A stretch of DNA of 64,000 nucleotides, taken from IMG/VR virus record IMGVR_UViG_3300028920_000032, positions 94,330 through 158,329 of that record. One strand, 5' to 3'. Position numbers and translations under genes: made by a program. Source of the stretch: a virus. Of this stretch, positions 15,971-24,568 are shown one piece after another. Every line of letters begins with the position of its first letter. Position 1 is the first letter of the stretch. The notes under the pieces are model-generated. The model searched no databases. It saw only the letters and a program-made list of their open reading frames with translations, and was not told the origin of the DNA.

Positions 15971-16828
15971 ATGGATAGCAAAGATACCACTAAGAAAATT
16001 GTACCTTCAGATGAAAACAATAAAAAGAGACGTACGCCTAGAAAACGTAAATTAGAACTAACAATGAGAAATATGACAATTACTTTTACTATTGCATTAT
16101 CGTTGTTTATTATTACTATGATTGGAGTAATAATTGGAGTTAATGGTACTTTCAAAGAAATGCACAATACATATATAAAAAATACTGATGAAATTATCAA
16201 AGTAAGAAGTGAACAAGAAATATCAAATGCTTGGGAGCGAAAACCAGAAAACGAAAAAAGAGAAATGTTAAAAGCACAATATACTGAAATTATAACTTAT
16301 TATACAGTAAATACTGATGATAAGTATAAAATGAGTAGCCAACAAATAGACATGACATTTAATCAGTTATATAATTGTCTAAAATCGGTACCAAGAATTA
16401 ATTTCTTTATGTCTGTCGCTTATATGAAAGTAGCCACTAATTTTAATCCTGTGTATAACAGAGATTGGAAATTTGGCTTAGCCGCTTTTTACAATAAAAC
16501 AGGAGAAACAATTTGTAATTTGCCTAGAATAAAAACTGATGAGGTTTTCTTTACTGTATGGAAAGGTCTTCAAACATTAAATAGACCTGAAGAAGCAATT
16601 AAGTTATTAGTCGCCAGAGTTGATGATCTAATGTTAACATTTAACAATAGAGAAGATTGGGTTTTCTTAGCTTTGTTTACCAATGAATATGATGTAATAA
16701 ATAAATATTGGAAAGGGAGTGAAGGCAGAATACCCGATGAGCTATATAGAGAAGGTGACTTAGCTGAAGTACTAAGATATTATTATTCTTTTAAGAATTG
16801 GCAAATTCCCTCTAGAGATTCTAAATAA
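15971..16828 (+). CDS. Membrane protein with possible transglycosylase-like lumenal domain
   Basis: 285 aa with a basic N-terminal tail, one transmembrane segment (ALSLFIITMIGVIIGV) and a periplasmic domain. The segment VAYMKVATNFNPVYNRD followed by FGLAAFYN is reminiscent of the SLT lytic-transglycosylase core (E-S-xFNP...GLMQ), but the catalytic glutamate is not evident, so this is only a suggestion. AAAGGAG site; co-transcribed with the M23 gene, ending at a strong terminator. Confidence 0.6.
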   Translation: MDSKDTTKKIVPSDENNKKRRTPRKRKLELTMRNMTITFTIALSLFIITMIGVIIGVNGTFKEMHNTYIKNTDEIIKVRSEQEISNAWERKPENEKREMLKAQYTEIITYYTVNTDDKYKMSSQQIDMTFNQLYNCLKSVPRINFFMSVAYMKVATNFNPVYNRDWKFGLAAFYNKTGETICNLPRIKTDEVFFTVWKGLQTLNRPEEAIKLLVARVDDLMLTFNNREDWVFLALFTNEYDVINKYWKGSEGRIPDELYREGDLAEVLRYYYSFKNWQIPSRDSK

Positions 16829-16836
16829 CACAAAAA

Positions 16837-16869
16837 GGCGGTTAGAATTTTTCTTCTCTAACCGCCTTT
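16837..16869. terminator. Bidirectional terminator after the plus-strand envelope pair
   Basis: A 10-bp GC-rich stem (GGCGGTTAGA / TCTAACCGCC) with TTT on the plus-strand side and AAAAA before it, giving U-runs on both strands. It ends the 15.0-16.8 kb plus-strand unit and could also stop minus-strand transcripts. Confidence 0.8.
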
Positions 16870-16874
16870 ACTTG

Positions 16875-16991
16875 TTAATTTCCATCCTTTTCCTCTTTTT
16901 CTTTTAAAATATCTCCTACTGTTTTTTTGTTCTTTTTCTTTTTTAAAATTTCAATTGCTTTTTTTAATTGTCTTCTTTTATATCCTTTCAC
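16875..16991 (-). CDS. Tiny lysine-rich ORF, GTG start
   Basis: 38 codons, highly basic. The good ribosome site (AGGAGG) is followed by ATG-GGG-CGG-TGA, and the GTG start lies inside this three-codon ORF. That arrangement suggests either coupled reinitiation or decay of the original start. No family recognised. Confidence 0.35.
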   Translation of the reverse strand: MKGYKRRQLKKAIEILKKKKNKKTVGDILKEKEEKDGN

Positions 16992-17054
16992 CGCCCCATG
17001 TTAGTTACCTCCTACTTAGTTGTTATCTAATCGCCTACATTGAATTCATCAAAA

Positions 17055-17480
17055 TTATTTTCTGTCATTTTTAAATATGCTACTCTCAAAAATTATATTT
17101 TTAGGTTGAACTTGCCAGCTTAGGTTTTTCATCCTGTCTAAAATTGCTGAAGCTATAACTTGTACATTCTTTCTAGTAAATCCATCTCCACGTATAGAAG
17201 CTAATTCTAAATATAGTGTTTCGTTATAATATCCCCAATAGAAAGTCATCTTAGTGTCTTCATCCAATCTTTGTTTTAAGACAGAGTGTTTTGTGCCTGC
17301 TTTAGTTATAATTACCGTTCCTTTAGTACCAACTATACCACGTCCCCAATTATTCCCAAAGGGCTTTACATTCGTTGTTAAATCATACCAACCCTTTGGG
17401 AGTAATTTGTTTAACTCTTTAAATGATGTGACTAATCTTTTAATAATAGCTTCTAATAATAAAATTTCATGTAGTTTCAT
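17055..17480 (-). CDS. Hypothetical protein with MKLHEILLLEA N-terminus
   Basis: 141 aa. The N-terminus is amphipathic and resembles capsid-targeting peptides; the remainder (GWYDLTTNVKPFGNNWGRG and onward) is unrecognised. It has no clear Shine-Dalgarno site. Instead GATAATTATATG, like the GATAAATATATG before two other genes, runs into the start codon. Confidence 0.6.
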   Translation of the reverse strand: MKLHEILLLEAIIKRLVTSFKELNKLLPKGWYDLTTNVKPFGNNWGRGIVGTKGTVIITKAGTKHSVLKQRLDEDTKMTFYWGYYNETLYLELASIRGDGFTRKNVQVIASAILDRMKNLSWQVQPKNIIFESSIFKNDRK

Positions 17481-17506
17481 ATAATTATCTTTGCATATTT
17501 ATACAT

Positions 17507-17893
17507 ATGAAAAAAGAATTGTTGAAGAAAATTTTGCGTAATGAGATATGTGTGAATTGTCTGTTTAAGTTATATTGGGATTATAATATTTGTGATGAGC
17601 ATTCTGAGAAAAAAAGATTAATTTATTATTACTGTGGTAAAAAAATTTTTGAGCCCAAATACAACACTTGTAAACATTATTATAATATCAACAAAAGACC
17701 GCAAGTTTTGTATATGCCACTAAGACCTAAATTAATAGCTATTTTATATAGTGCAACAAAATTATTTCAAAAGATATTACATTTTATAGGAATTGCCTGG
17801 CATGATACATTGTTTGATGAGTGTACTAAAGATTTTAATTGTTGTTGTCTTGGAATTGGCAGATTTCATTTTAATAAATCTAAAAGAAGGTAA
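17507..17893 (+). CDS. Small Cys-motif protein (LLRNxxCxxC family), plus strand
   Basis: 128 aa. The N-terminus KKILRNEICVNC matches the LLRNQTCENC signature of a family with about ten members in this window. An additional CKHY and CCC follow. It is the only member here on the plus strand and is longer than the others. Function unknown; the paired cysteines suggest a zinc knuckle. Confidence 0.6.
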   Translation: MKKELLKKILRNEICVNCLFKLYWDYNICDEHSEKKRLIYYYCGKKIFEPKYNTCKHYYNINKRPQVLYMPLRPKLIAILYSATKLFQKILHFIGIAWHDTLFDECTKDFNCCCLGIGRFHFNKSKRR

Positions 17894-17895
17894 TA

Positions 17896-17967
17896 TACCT
17901 CTGCAGGGAGTCGAACCCTGCTTTCAAGTTCCGCAAACTTGTGTTCTATCCGATGAACTACAAAGGC
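17896..17967 (-). tRNA. tRNA-Arg (anticodon GCG)
   Basis: Cloverleaf on the minus strand: acceptor GCCTTTG pairs with CAGAGGT, anticodon stem CAAGT/ACTTG with loop TTGCGGA, T-arm AGGG-TTCGACT-CCCT. No encoded CCA. GCG is an uncommon arginine anticodon. Confidence 0.85.
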
Positions 17968-18380
17968 TAGTTGATTATTGGCTGAAATTTTGAATCATAG
18001 TTTCTTTGTCTTATTTCGCCAGTTTCTAAATCAATAATATTGATAGTTGCTATTCTAACTGGTCTATTATACTTAAATATTGTGTTAAAGAATTCATGTA
18101 CATTAGCATCATGAAAAGATATTTCAACTTCTTTTTCAGTCAAATCATTAATAAGCCATTCAGCTTGAGTTTTAAATCTTATAAATCTTGTAGTGCTCCA
18201 TAAGCTCAAGTCTTTCAATTTAAATATTTTACCCATTTTATAAGTGCTTCTTGTGTGAAATAGTTTTTTAAATTCTGTTCTAATAGCATTTATATTTTTA
18301 TTACAATAATCTCTTATTTCTTTCTCTTTTTTTTCGCCACCAAATATTGCTTTAAGATATAGAATTTCAAAGTGTGTCAT
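17967..18380 (-). CDS. Hypothetical protein
   Basis: 137 aa, no recognised motif. The start follows CAAAGATAAATATATG without a Shine-Dalgarno site. The N-terminus (MTHFEILYLKAIFG) is similar in style to the proteins at 17055 and 53463. Its stop abuts the tRNA-Arg 5' end. Confidence 0.6.
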   Translation of the reverse strand: MTHFEILYLKAIFGGEKKEKEIRDYCNKNINAIRTEFKKLFHTRSTYKMGKIFKLKDLSLWSTTRFIRFKTQAEWLINDLTEKEVEISFHDANVHEFFNTIFKYNRPVRIATINIIDLETGEIRQRNYDSKFQPIIN

Positions 18381-18394
18381 ATATTTATCTTTGA

Positions 18395-19024
18395 TTAAAA
18401 ATCTGATAAATTAATTTCAGCATTAAAATCTTTTATGCTGTTTAAATATCCAACTAATTTATTGTATTTTCTTTCATGATAAACTTTATCTTCAGCATGA
18501 TCAGGATGAAAAATTAATGAAGTTGTTTCTGTTGCATAATCATAAATAATTACTACTAAATCTGCATCTTTATAAAATGCAACTAGTATATGTTTAATTA
18601 ATTGTGGAATATGCAACCAGACTCCATATTCTGGGGAATCGTCAAATAAAGAACCAGACATCATAAACTTTTTTATACTATTTAAAAATATAATATACCA
18701 TCTATGATCATCTTTTTTACTAATTCTATAAGAATTAATTATAGAGCTTTCTGCAGCTAGTACAGGGTGTAAAAATGTAAATTTTACCATAATACCAGCT
18801 TTTTCGTTTCTATTCTGTTCTTTAGCAGTTTCTTCGTTGCCAAAATATATTAAATATTCTGTAGTAGTTTCAGTCGCCCTTTCTCCCGATATACTGAGTC
18901 TAGTTGTATTTATTGTATAAGAAAATACAGATGGTGCAAAAGAGATTTCATCTCTGGGTTGGTATATAGTTGTGCATGATGAAAACAATAAGCAAATAAG
19001 CACAGTGATAAAAAAATTCTTCAT
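18395..19024 (-). CDS. Predicted lipoprotein
   Basis: 209 aa with a signal peptide ending in the lipobox LFSSC, so the mature protein would be lipidated and face the periplasm or outer surface. The body is not recognised. GGAG-type site at the start. One of several lipoproteins in the window; possible roles are superinfection exclusion or lysis control, but nothing in the sequence decides this. Confidence 0.7.
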   Translation of the reverse strand: MKNFFITVLICLLFSSCTTIYQPRDEISFAPSVFSYTINTTRLSISGERATETTTEYLIYFGNEETAKEQNRNEKAGIMVKFTFLHPVLAAESSIINSYRISKKDDHRWYIIFLNSIKKFMMSGSLFDDSPEYGVWLHIPQLIKHILVAFYKDADLVVIIYDYATETTSLIFHPDHAEDKVYHERKYNKLVGYLNSIKDFNAEINLSDF

Positions 19025-19048
19025 TATTTTTCTCCTTTAAAAAATATA

Positions 19049-19135
19049 CGGTGAGACTGGGATTCGAACCCAGGTGACCTTTCGATCGCACTCCTTAGCA
19101 GGGAGGCCAAATTAACCAGACTCTTGCACCTCACC
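19049..19135 (-). tRNA. tRNA-Ser (anticodon GCT)
   Basis: Acceptor GGTGAGG/TCTCACC, anticodon loop CTGCTAA, long class II variable arm, T-arm CTGGG-TTCGAAT-CCCAG, discriminator G as expected for serine. Confidence 0.95.
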
Positions 19136-19142
19136 GAATGTT

Positions 19143-19589
19143 TTAATTTACATAAGCTGTTTTATCAAAAATATGAGTCTTATGTGGTTTCATAGGTTGC
19201 TCAGTAGGTTCTGGTTCTTCAAATTTACCACAAATGTCAAATATTGCAAATCTTATAGTCTTATCGAGATTTTCTTTGTCAGAATAATAATTGTTTAGCA
19301 TAACAACTAATTCTTCTGGTGTATGTCTTATTGCAAAATATTCAATTAAAATATCAAAACCTTCTTCAGCTTCTTGACCAGCAATTTTTTTCATTTCTAT
19401 AAAATATTCAACTGTGGTTATAGTTGAAGTTAAAAAACCTGTCATATAAGCAACTTTTTCTTCATAAGTACTATTTTTCCATTCTATTCCAGTATAATTT
19501 ATATATTTCTTCATATCATTTTGTGCACATGAGCTGATTACAATAATTAATAAGACAATAGAAAGAAAAATAATTTTGAATAAATTCAT
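19143..19589 (-). CDS. Predicted lipoprotein
   Basis: 148 aa. A hydrophobic signal ends in VISSC (lipobox), then a mostly helical, acidic body with a C-terminal Pro-Glu stretch (EEPEPTEQP). No family recognised. It is preceded by the GGAGAA site used by its neighbours. Confidence 0.7.
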   Translation of the reverse strand: MNLFKIIFLSIVLLIIVISSCAQNDMKKYINYTGIEWKNSTYEEKVAYMTGFLTSTITTVEYFIEMKKIAGQEAEEGFDILIEYFAIRHTPEELVVMLNNYYSDKENLDKTIRFAIFDICGKFEEPEPTEQPMKPHKTHIFDKTAYVN

Positions 19590-19601
19590 ATATTTTCTCC
19601 T

Positions 19602-20276
19602 TTAAAAATTTAAATCTTGCATTGCTTCTACATATCTTTCTGGATAATGATCTGATATAGATCCGAAAAATTTATACCATTTCTTTTCACCTAATTGAAA
19701 GAAATAGTTAACATGTTTATAAAAAAATATAAAAGGGGGTAGTTTAGTTACTATATCTTGTCCATAAACAAATCTGTAACAATCTGGTATTCTACCATTA
19801 AACGATCTTGCAAATGATGCATTTCCAACTCTTGGGCTTGCGAATGGAACACAAGAAATCTCAGGATCTAAATTGTATTGAATATCTAGAGCAGCAAATA
19901 TTGCTAAAGCTCCACCGAGACTATGACCTATACAAACAACTTTGTCAAATTTTTTTGCACAATTTAAAATGAACACTCTAGCTCTTTTGTAAGTTTTGAT
20001 AAATCCATAATGAACTTTTATCTTAGAATTAACTCCTTCATAAGGTACTATCTTCTTATATGGACGTTTCCAAAATTTAAAATTAGATTTCCAATCTGAT
20101 GCATCATCAGAGCCTCTAAATACTATATAACATGTGTTATCTTTTTCACCAACAAAACCATCAGTATCATCAAAATCAAAAATTTTCAAATTGTCTAAAT
20201 CTGTTTGAGGGATATTATTATATGCTTGATTCGCTAAGTGCATGCAATAAACTAATTGATTACGATTTAATTCCAT
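19602..20276 (-). CDS. Class 3 lipase-like alpha/beta hydrolase
   Basis: 224 aa. The nucleophile elbow GHSLGGA lies near the middle, preceded by IVFRGSDDASDW (oxyanion region) and followed by PFASPRVGN. The catalytic Asp is likely in YGQDIVTKLPP and the His in KHVNYF. This is the complete Lipase_3 signature. No signal peptide, so it probably acts in the cytoplasm or is released at lysis; phospholipid degradation is a reasonable inference. Confidence 0.85.
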   Translation of the reverse strand: MELNRNQLVYCMHLANQAYNNIPQTDLDNLKIFDFDDTDGFVGEKDNTCYIVFRGSDDASDWKSNFKFWKRPYKKIVPYEGVNSKIKVHYGFIKTYKRARVFILNCAKKFDKVVCIGHSLGGALAIFAALDIQYNLDPEISCVPFASPRVGNASFARSFNGRIPDCYRFVYGQDIVTKLPPFIFFYKHVNYFFQLGEKKWYKFFGSISDHYPERYVEAMQDLNF

Positions 20277-20307
20277 GATAAAACCTCTTTTTTAAATAAA
20301 TTATGCA

Positions 20308-20395
20308 CAGAGAGAGGGGGAGTCGAACCCCCAAGGCCTTTTACAGCTCGCCTGTTTTCAAGACAGGTGCAGTCACCACATCTGCTTGCCTCTCT
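20308..20395 (-). tRNA. tRNA-Ser (anticodon TGA)
   Basis: Acceptor AGAGAGG/TCTCTCT, anticodon stem CCTGT/ACAGG with loop CTTGAAA, long variable arm, T-arm GGGGG-TTCGACT-CCCCC, discriminator G. Confidence 0.95.
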
Positions 20396-20411
20396 AAATA
20401 CATTAATTATC

Positions 20412-21326
20412 TTATCTGAAAATCGTTACTTTGCCACCATCAAAAGTAATATTCTTACATTGAAATCCAGCGGCACCAACATGCCCTCCGCCACCATATT
20501 TCTTCGCTATTGCACTGCAGTCTATTTCTTGTTTTTTAGTTGTATATAATGAAACTATATAATGTTTACCATTAAAATTATATCTAAACATAATATCATA
20601 TTTAGACTCATCCCATTTTGATTGAAATAATATTGAATTAGCTTCAGCACTATTCATGCATATTGCTCTAAAACCATCAAAGTTTGTTTCAAACGAAAAC
20701 ATATCAACAAATGAAGCATTCTTTAATTTTTGATAATCAATTATTGTTTTGCCAGTTGTAATATTGTTCTTAACAAAATATTCTATCTCTTTATAATTAT
20801 TCTTTAATGAAAATAATACTTTCCATTTATCAAATGCATCATCATTTTGTGGATCATAATTAAAAAGTCTCATGCCTAATTGAAAAGGATATACCACTCT
20901 ATCCCAATCAGCAATTTCACCACTTTGATCCCACACATCATATCTTCCCAACAATATCACAAATAATGGAATTTCTTTATTAAAGAAATATTCCCAGGCT
21001 AATTCACAGGCTGCTTTTCCACTTTCTATATAGCCAACTAATTCAACACCATTCTCTTTGACAGTATCAACAAAAGATTTGTGGTGATCTATTACAACTA
21101 AATATGTTTTTCTACTTAATGCCATCAATTGGCTAAAATCATCAATATGATAATCAACCAACACAACATCAGCACCTTCTTCTAATTCATCAATAGGAAA
21201 TTCTTCTCCATAATCAATAGGCCACATTTTCACAGTTTTTTTCTTAATACATTCATAATAATATCTAGCAATTGCTCCCGAACAGTGTCCATCTAAATCT
21301 TTTTTATGATAAAATATATTAACCAT
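20412..21326 (-). CDS. DHH-family phosphoesterase
   Basis: 304 aa. Metal motifs of the DHH superfamily are visible: KKDLDGHCSG, VLVDYH, VIDHHKS, and the C-terminal DHHA1 glycine motif GGGGHVGAAGF. Family members include nanoRNases, RecJ and cyclic-dinucleotide phosphodiesterases; this one most resembles the NrnA/RecJ-like group, but the substrate is undetermined. The start at 21326 follows AAAAGGAGAAG. A phage c-di-GMP cyclase at 40183 makes a nucleotide-signalling role worth considering. Confidence 0.8.
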   Translation of the reverse strand: MVNIFYHKKDLDGHCSGAIARYYYECIKKKTVKMWPIDYGEEFPIDELEEGADVVLVDYHIDDFSQLMALSRKTYLVVIDHHKSFVDTVKENGVELVGYIESGKAACELAWEYFFNKEIPLFVILLGRYDVWDQSGEIADWDRVVYPFQLGMRLFNYDPQNDDAFDKWKVLFSLKNNYKEIEYFVKNNITTGKTIIDYQKLKNASFVDMFSFETNFDGFRAICMNSAEANSILFQSKWDESKYDIMFRYNFNGKHYIVSLYTTKKQEIDCSAIAKKYGGGGHVGAAGFQCKNITFDGGKVTIFR

Positions 21327-21568
21327 TATCTTCTCCTTTTTCTGAATATAATAAACAAGGTCTTTGTCCACCGCCTAAAATAAACCAACCAACTTCATCA
21401 TGGTAACCTATACCAACTGAACCTCCTACTTTATCCATAAATTCTTTATTGTTAAAACACTTTAAAGACAGATCAAATATTTTTGCATTCTTGTGGCATT
21501 TCTCTATAGTAATGTTTTAACTCATCCCAATCAATAAGAAAATGTTCTAACTTAAAAACATTAATCAT
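21319..21568 (-). pseudogene. Small gene split by a single-base frameshift
   Basis: Two reading frames join if the A5 run near 21486 is read as A4. The first 24 or so codons (MINVFKLEHFLIDWDELK...) and the next 55 (KIFDLSLKCFNNKEFMDKV...) then form one 82-residue protein that ends overlapping the DHH gene start. As written, the first frame stops after 31 codons. This may be a sequencing indel or real decay; the product is not recognised. Confidence 0.5.
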
Positions 21569-21629
21569 ATACATTTGCCCTTTTTATATTGTATACTTTC
21601 TTAGAATGTTCAGTATTTTGTGAACATTA

Positions 21630-21836
21630 TTATTTTATTTTAAAATCAAATTTAATAAAATCATCTTCTAAATAAGCAGTCAGTGAATTAGGCATGTATT
21701 CAAAATCTTCACAGATTTCATCTCTTACTGCTGCTGAACAAACCATTTTTCTTTGTAAAGATCGATAGTAATGATATTTACAATCTTTACAAGTATATCC
21801 ACGCAACTTACATTTAAGGATTTCTTTCGAGTCCAT
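21630..21836 (-). CDS. Small cysteine protein
   Basis: 68 aa. It contains KLRGYTCKDCKYHYY, a CxxC knuckle after a KLR/LLR lead as in the LLRNQTCENC family, and a later CEDF. A TCGCATATTATAG element lies just upstream of the start with no clear ribosome site. Confidence 0.6.
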   Translation of the reverse strand: MDSKEILKCKLRGYTCKDCKYHYYRSLQRKMVCSAAVRDEICEDFEYMPNSLTAYLEDDFIKFDFKIK

Positions 21837-21865
21837 ATACTATAATATGCGATTTAAAAATTAGA

Positions 21866-22117
21866 TTATCGTTTACGCCTTTTTTTGTGTATTGATTTTC
21901 TCTTTTCTTTATCTTTTTTCTTGCGGTCGATTTTATGCATTAAATCTACTTTAGTTTGATGTTTAATTTGTGAAGGTTTAGTAAAATATTGTCTGTCTTT
22001 ATATTCTTTAACAATACCTTCACGATCTATTAGTCTTTTAAAACGCTTTAATGCACTTTCAATATTTTCACTTTTTCTAACTGTTACGCCTATTCCAGGT
22101 TTTGATTTACGAATGAT
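21866..22117 (-). CDS. rpsU: Ribosomal protein bS21, non-canonical ATC/ATT start
   Basis: 83 aa. GVTVRKSENIESALKRFKR followed by FTKPSQIKHQ is the bS21 core, with a basic C-terminal tail ending RKKKDKEKRKS...KRRKR. bS21 sits at the mRNA platform of the 30S subunit and influences initiation; phage copies may replace or supplement the host protein. There is no in-frame ATG, GTG or TTG. An AAGGAGGG site is followed by ATC (5 nt later) and ATT (8 nt later), so translation must start at one of these rare codons, as infC does. Confidence 0.85.
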   Translation of the reverse strand: MIRKSKPGIGVTVRKSENIESALKRFKRLIDREGIVKEYKDRQYFTKPSQIKHQTKVDLMHKIDRKKKDKEKRKSIHKKRRKR

Positions 22118-22137
22118 GTTACCCTCCTTTATATTAA

Positions 22138-22950
22138 TTATGCCAGTCTAGCATATTCCCAGCTTTCTTCACCACCACCTTGTGTGTTGACAGAAACTGT
22201 TAAACCAGCATCACCAGCTAATACATCATAAGCATTTCCTGCTGTTGCGACAGTAGCTTGAACTTTTGTATTTGTTGGCAAAGTAGCTGAAAAATCTGCT
22301 TGAGCATCTAATGCAGCTCTAAGCTTAGTGGCAATGACACTGTCTGAATCGCTGGTATTCAAATTAACTTCAATTTCTGTTAATGTCTGGCCACCAGGAC
22401 TTGCTGGATTTGGGTCAACTGAACTATTATCAACATCAAACCAAACATAAAAAGCTTCATCATCACTATAGATAAAAAAGTATTTTCCAGAAATTGAAGA
22501 AGCAGTTGCATCAGAACATTCAATATCAATCACTTCTTGTGCATCTTCTGCAGTATGTGAAGTTTTACCATCAATGAAAGCATAATACAATTTTCCATCT
22601 GGGCTATCTTCATCATATCTTGCAAAGTGTCTTTTTACCCAAGTAGCATTATCAGTACTTACTTCTATCTCAGTATCAATTGGAACTTGATCCCAATATA
22701 CTAGAGTTGATATAAAATCTAACCATGATGCTCTTATGCCATATTCTACCATGCCCAATGTTTGATAGTCATAATTTGGAACATCAGAATCTACTAATAC
22801 TATATCAGTACCAGCAAGAGCAAGATTGTTCAAAGCTTCTGGATAATTATAAAATCCTTGAGCGTCTTCACCAGAAAAACTTTTACATCCTGGAATGGAT
22901 GTAAGTAAATATGCAGATTTTAATCTACCTGTATTATATGTTAAACTCAT
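22138..22950 (-). CDS. Probable virion structural protein
   Basis: 270 aa, acidic, rich in Ser/Thr/Asp and beta-strand-forming residues, with lower lysine than its neighbours. The middle domain (GKYFFIYSDDEAFYVWFDV followed by a PNPASPGGQT loop and an ATKLRAALDA helix) resembles repeat domains in tail or baseplate proteins. There is no signal peptide. The assignment rests on composition and resemblance. Confidence 0.5.
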   Translation of the reverse strand: MSLTYNTGRLKSAYLLTSIPGCKSFSGEDAQGFYNYPEALNNLALAGTDIVLVDSDVPNYDYQTLGMVEYGIRASWLDFISTLVYWDQVPIDTEIEVSTDNATWVKRHFARYDEDSPDGKLYYAFIDGKTSHTAEDAQEVIDIECSDATASSISGKYFFIYSDDEAFYVWFDVDNSSVDPNPASPGGQTLTEIEVNLNTSDSDSVIATKLRAALDAQADFSATLPTNTKVQATVATAGNAYDVLAGDAGLTVSVNTQGGGEESWEYARLA

Positions 22951-23246
22951 TATTCTTTCCTCTTAGAATTATCTTTACGCCAACCAATACAATTATCAGC
23001 TATGGGGAACACTCTACAAATATATGGTCTAAATTTATAAATTTCACATAGATTATTTTTCATCAGAAATGGACATTTACCTACAAGTTTATACTTTAAG
23101 CCATGTCTGTCATATTCAATTATCCTATCATCAATATTTTCTCTACCTAAAATATTTAGAATAAATTTGAACATTGCTATTTCTTTTTCAGTCAATGGAA
23201 TGTCAATACAACAACTCCCACATTTTTTACATTTGAATTTTATCAT
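22950..23246 (-). CDS. YkgJ-type cysteine-cluster protein
   Basis: 98 aa. The eight-cysteine pattern of the YkgJ/CxxCxxCC family is clear: FKCKKCGSCC near the N-terminus, CPFLMKNNLCEIY in the middle and RPYICRVFP near the end. Such proteins bind zinc or an iron-sulphur cluster; the role is unknown. It shares one base with the next gene. Confidence 0.8.
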   Translation of the reverse strand: MIKFKCKKCGSCCIDIPLTEKEIAMFKFILNILGRENIDDRIIEYDRHGLKYKLVGKCPFLMKNNLCEIYKFRPYICRVFPIADNCIGWRKDNSKRKE

Positions 23247-23259
23247 TAAATTATCCTAT

Positions 23260-23334
23260 TGCCAGGAAAGAGATTCGAACTCTTACTGTACAGTTTTTGA
23301 AACTGTCGACTCCTACCAGTTGGTCTACCCTGGC
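23260..23334 (-). tRNA. tRNA-Leu (anticodon CAA), short variable loop
   Basis: Acceptor GCCAGGG/TCCTGGC, anticodon stem ACAGT/ACTGT with loop TTCAAAA, T-arm AAGAG-TTCGAAT-CTCTT, discriminator A. The variable loop is only 5 nt, whereas bacterial tRNA-Leu is class II. The D-arm (TAGACCAACTGGTAGGAGTC) is shared with two other short leucine-type tRNAs here. Confidence 0.85.
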
Positions 23335-23607
23335 CTATCTTCCCTTCCACTCTAATTGATGTGGGACTTTTCTCGGAACTTGAACTCCAACTTCACATGA
23401 GAAATTACTTGTTGAAATATAAGAAAGATTACTACCGCGCTCATCCCAATATTTGCATGTAAATATTTTTGGAAATTTATAATTTTTCCTGTCTGGATGG
23501 CCGCATATTGTTTCACTAGTACCATCTTCATATGCATAGCGATCATAATATTCACAAGTGTCACATGTTGCATTTCTAAGTAAATTCTTAGTTACTTTCT
23601 TTTTCAT
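23335..23607 (-). CDS. Small Cys-motif protein (LLRNxTCxxC family)
   Basis: 90 aa from the ATG at 23607. N-terminal TKNLLRNATCDTCEYY, then CGHP and CKYW, giving two potential metal-binding pairs. It overlaps a paralogue upstream (23588-23794). Confidence 0.65.
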   Translation of the reverse strand: MKKKVTKNLLRNATCDTCEYYDRYAYEDGTSETICGHPDRKNYKFPKIFTCKYWDERGSNLSYISTSNFSCEVGVQVPRKVPHQLEWKGR

Positions 23608-23794
23608 TAACATAATGCTCACAAATTAAAGAGTCTGGTAATACAGTTTCATCTGAATTAGCAGATTTCCATAAACATATTGCCATCCCGAGATTTTTAG
23701 ATATATAATATACACATGATTCGCATATAATATTCCTAAGAATTTTCTTAGTTCGTTCTTTTGAAGTTAATTTTTTCTTTCTGAAATCTCTCAT
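23588..23794 (-). CDS. Small Cys-motif protein (LLRNxTCxxC family)
   Basis: 68 aa. KKILRNIICESCVYY near the N-terminus plus ICLW and CEHY. Same layout as the flanking paralogue, overlapping genes on both sides. Confidence 0.65.
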   Translation of the reverse strand: MRDFRKKKLTSKERTKKILRNIICESCVYYISKNLGMAICLWKSANSDETVLPDSLICEHYVNEKESN

Positions 23795-24125
23795 ACCACT
23801 GTTCCAGATTTTTAAAATCTTCAGTATTTTTTAAGTGTTTTTTATATGATCTAATTAAAAAGTATTTAAATACTTTAATCTCAAAAGCTTGTTTACCTAT
23901 ATATTGAAATTGAGCATCACTATAAATATCTTGTACCCAATCACCTATTTTATAATCAGCTTTATTGTGTTCTATGATATCAACACATTTCATCACTAAG
24001 GTCATTGGTGACAAATTACTATTATCAATTTCACTAGCTCGAACTGATTGCCAAATATGAAAATTATCATGAAAATAATGACCTACTGGAATTTCTTTAA
24101 ATCTGCAACGATCCCATGCTCTCAT
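23748..24125 (-). CDS. Hypothetical protein
   Basis: 125 aa, no recognised domain, rich in aromatic and charged residues. It overlaps the downstream Cys protein by 47 nt and the upstream tiny zinc-knuckle ORF by 4 nt. Confidence 0.6.
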   Translation of the reverse strand: MRAWDRCRFKEIPVGHYFHDNFHIWQSVRASEIDNSNLSPMTLVMKCVDIIEHNKADYKIGDWVQDIYSDAQFQYIGKQAFEIKVFKYFLIRSYKKHLKNTEDFKNLEQWYERFQKEKINFKRTN

Positions 24126-24256
24126 TTATTTTTCCTTTTAGTATAAAATATAGCTCCACATCTATTACACTTGCGTTTATTTGGTTCTACAAATGTAGTG
24201 TCACAACTATCACAATCTGGGCAACATATGTGATAACTTTTATTTATTGAAATCAA
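24122..24256 (-). CDS. Tiny zinc-ribbon ORF, TTG start
   Basis: 44 codons from a TTG preceded by AGGAG at good spacing. Two paired cysteine motifs, CCPDCDSC and CNRCG, spaced like a rubredoxin-type zinc ribbon. It overlaps both neighbours. Confidence 0.55.
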   Translation of the reverse strand: MISINKSYHICCPDCDSCDTTFVEPNKRKCNRCGAIFYTKRKNK

Positions 24257-24557
24257 TTAGTTTAACTCCTAATATTTTTTGATTATTATAATCGCCATCA
24301 GTTTTGTCAACAATTATAGAAAATCTCTTCCCACATAGCACATCAGTTATTGTAGCCATTATTGACAAAGTGCTAATTCCTTCATCTTCTGAATCAAAAG
24401 CGGCTAAACCCAATTTAGGAAATTCTTTTTCTAACTCTCTTAATTCAGGCACTTTGTCGCCAAATGATATTAGTTTATTAAATTCGCCGTAAGTTATATT
24501 TTTAATTTTAAATAATTTATTAAGCATGTCTACTAAATATTTTTCTTTTTCTTCCAT
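24240..24557 (-). CDS. Hypothetical protein
   Basis: 105 aa, acidic, no recognised domain; ends within the start of the tiny zinc-ribbon ORF. Start near a GGAGTTAAT site just downstream of tRNA-Leu. Confidence 0.6.
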   Translation of the reverse strand: MEEKEKYLVDMLNKLFKIKNITYGEFNKLISFGDKVPELRELEKEFPKLGLAAFDSEDEGISTLSIMATITDVLCGKRFSIIVDKTDGDYNNQKILGVKLIDFNK

Positions 24558-24568
24558 ATTAACTCCTA

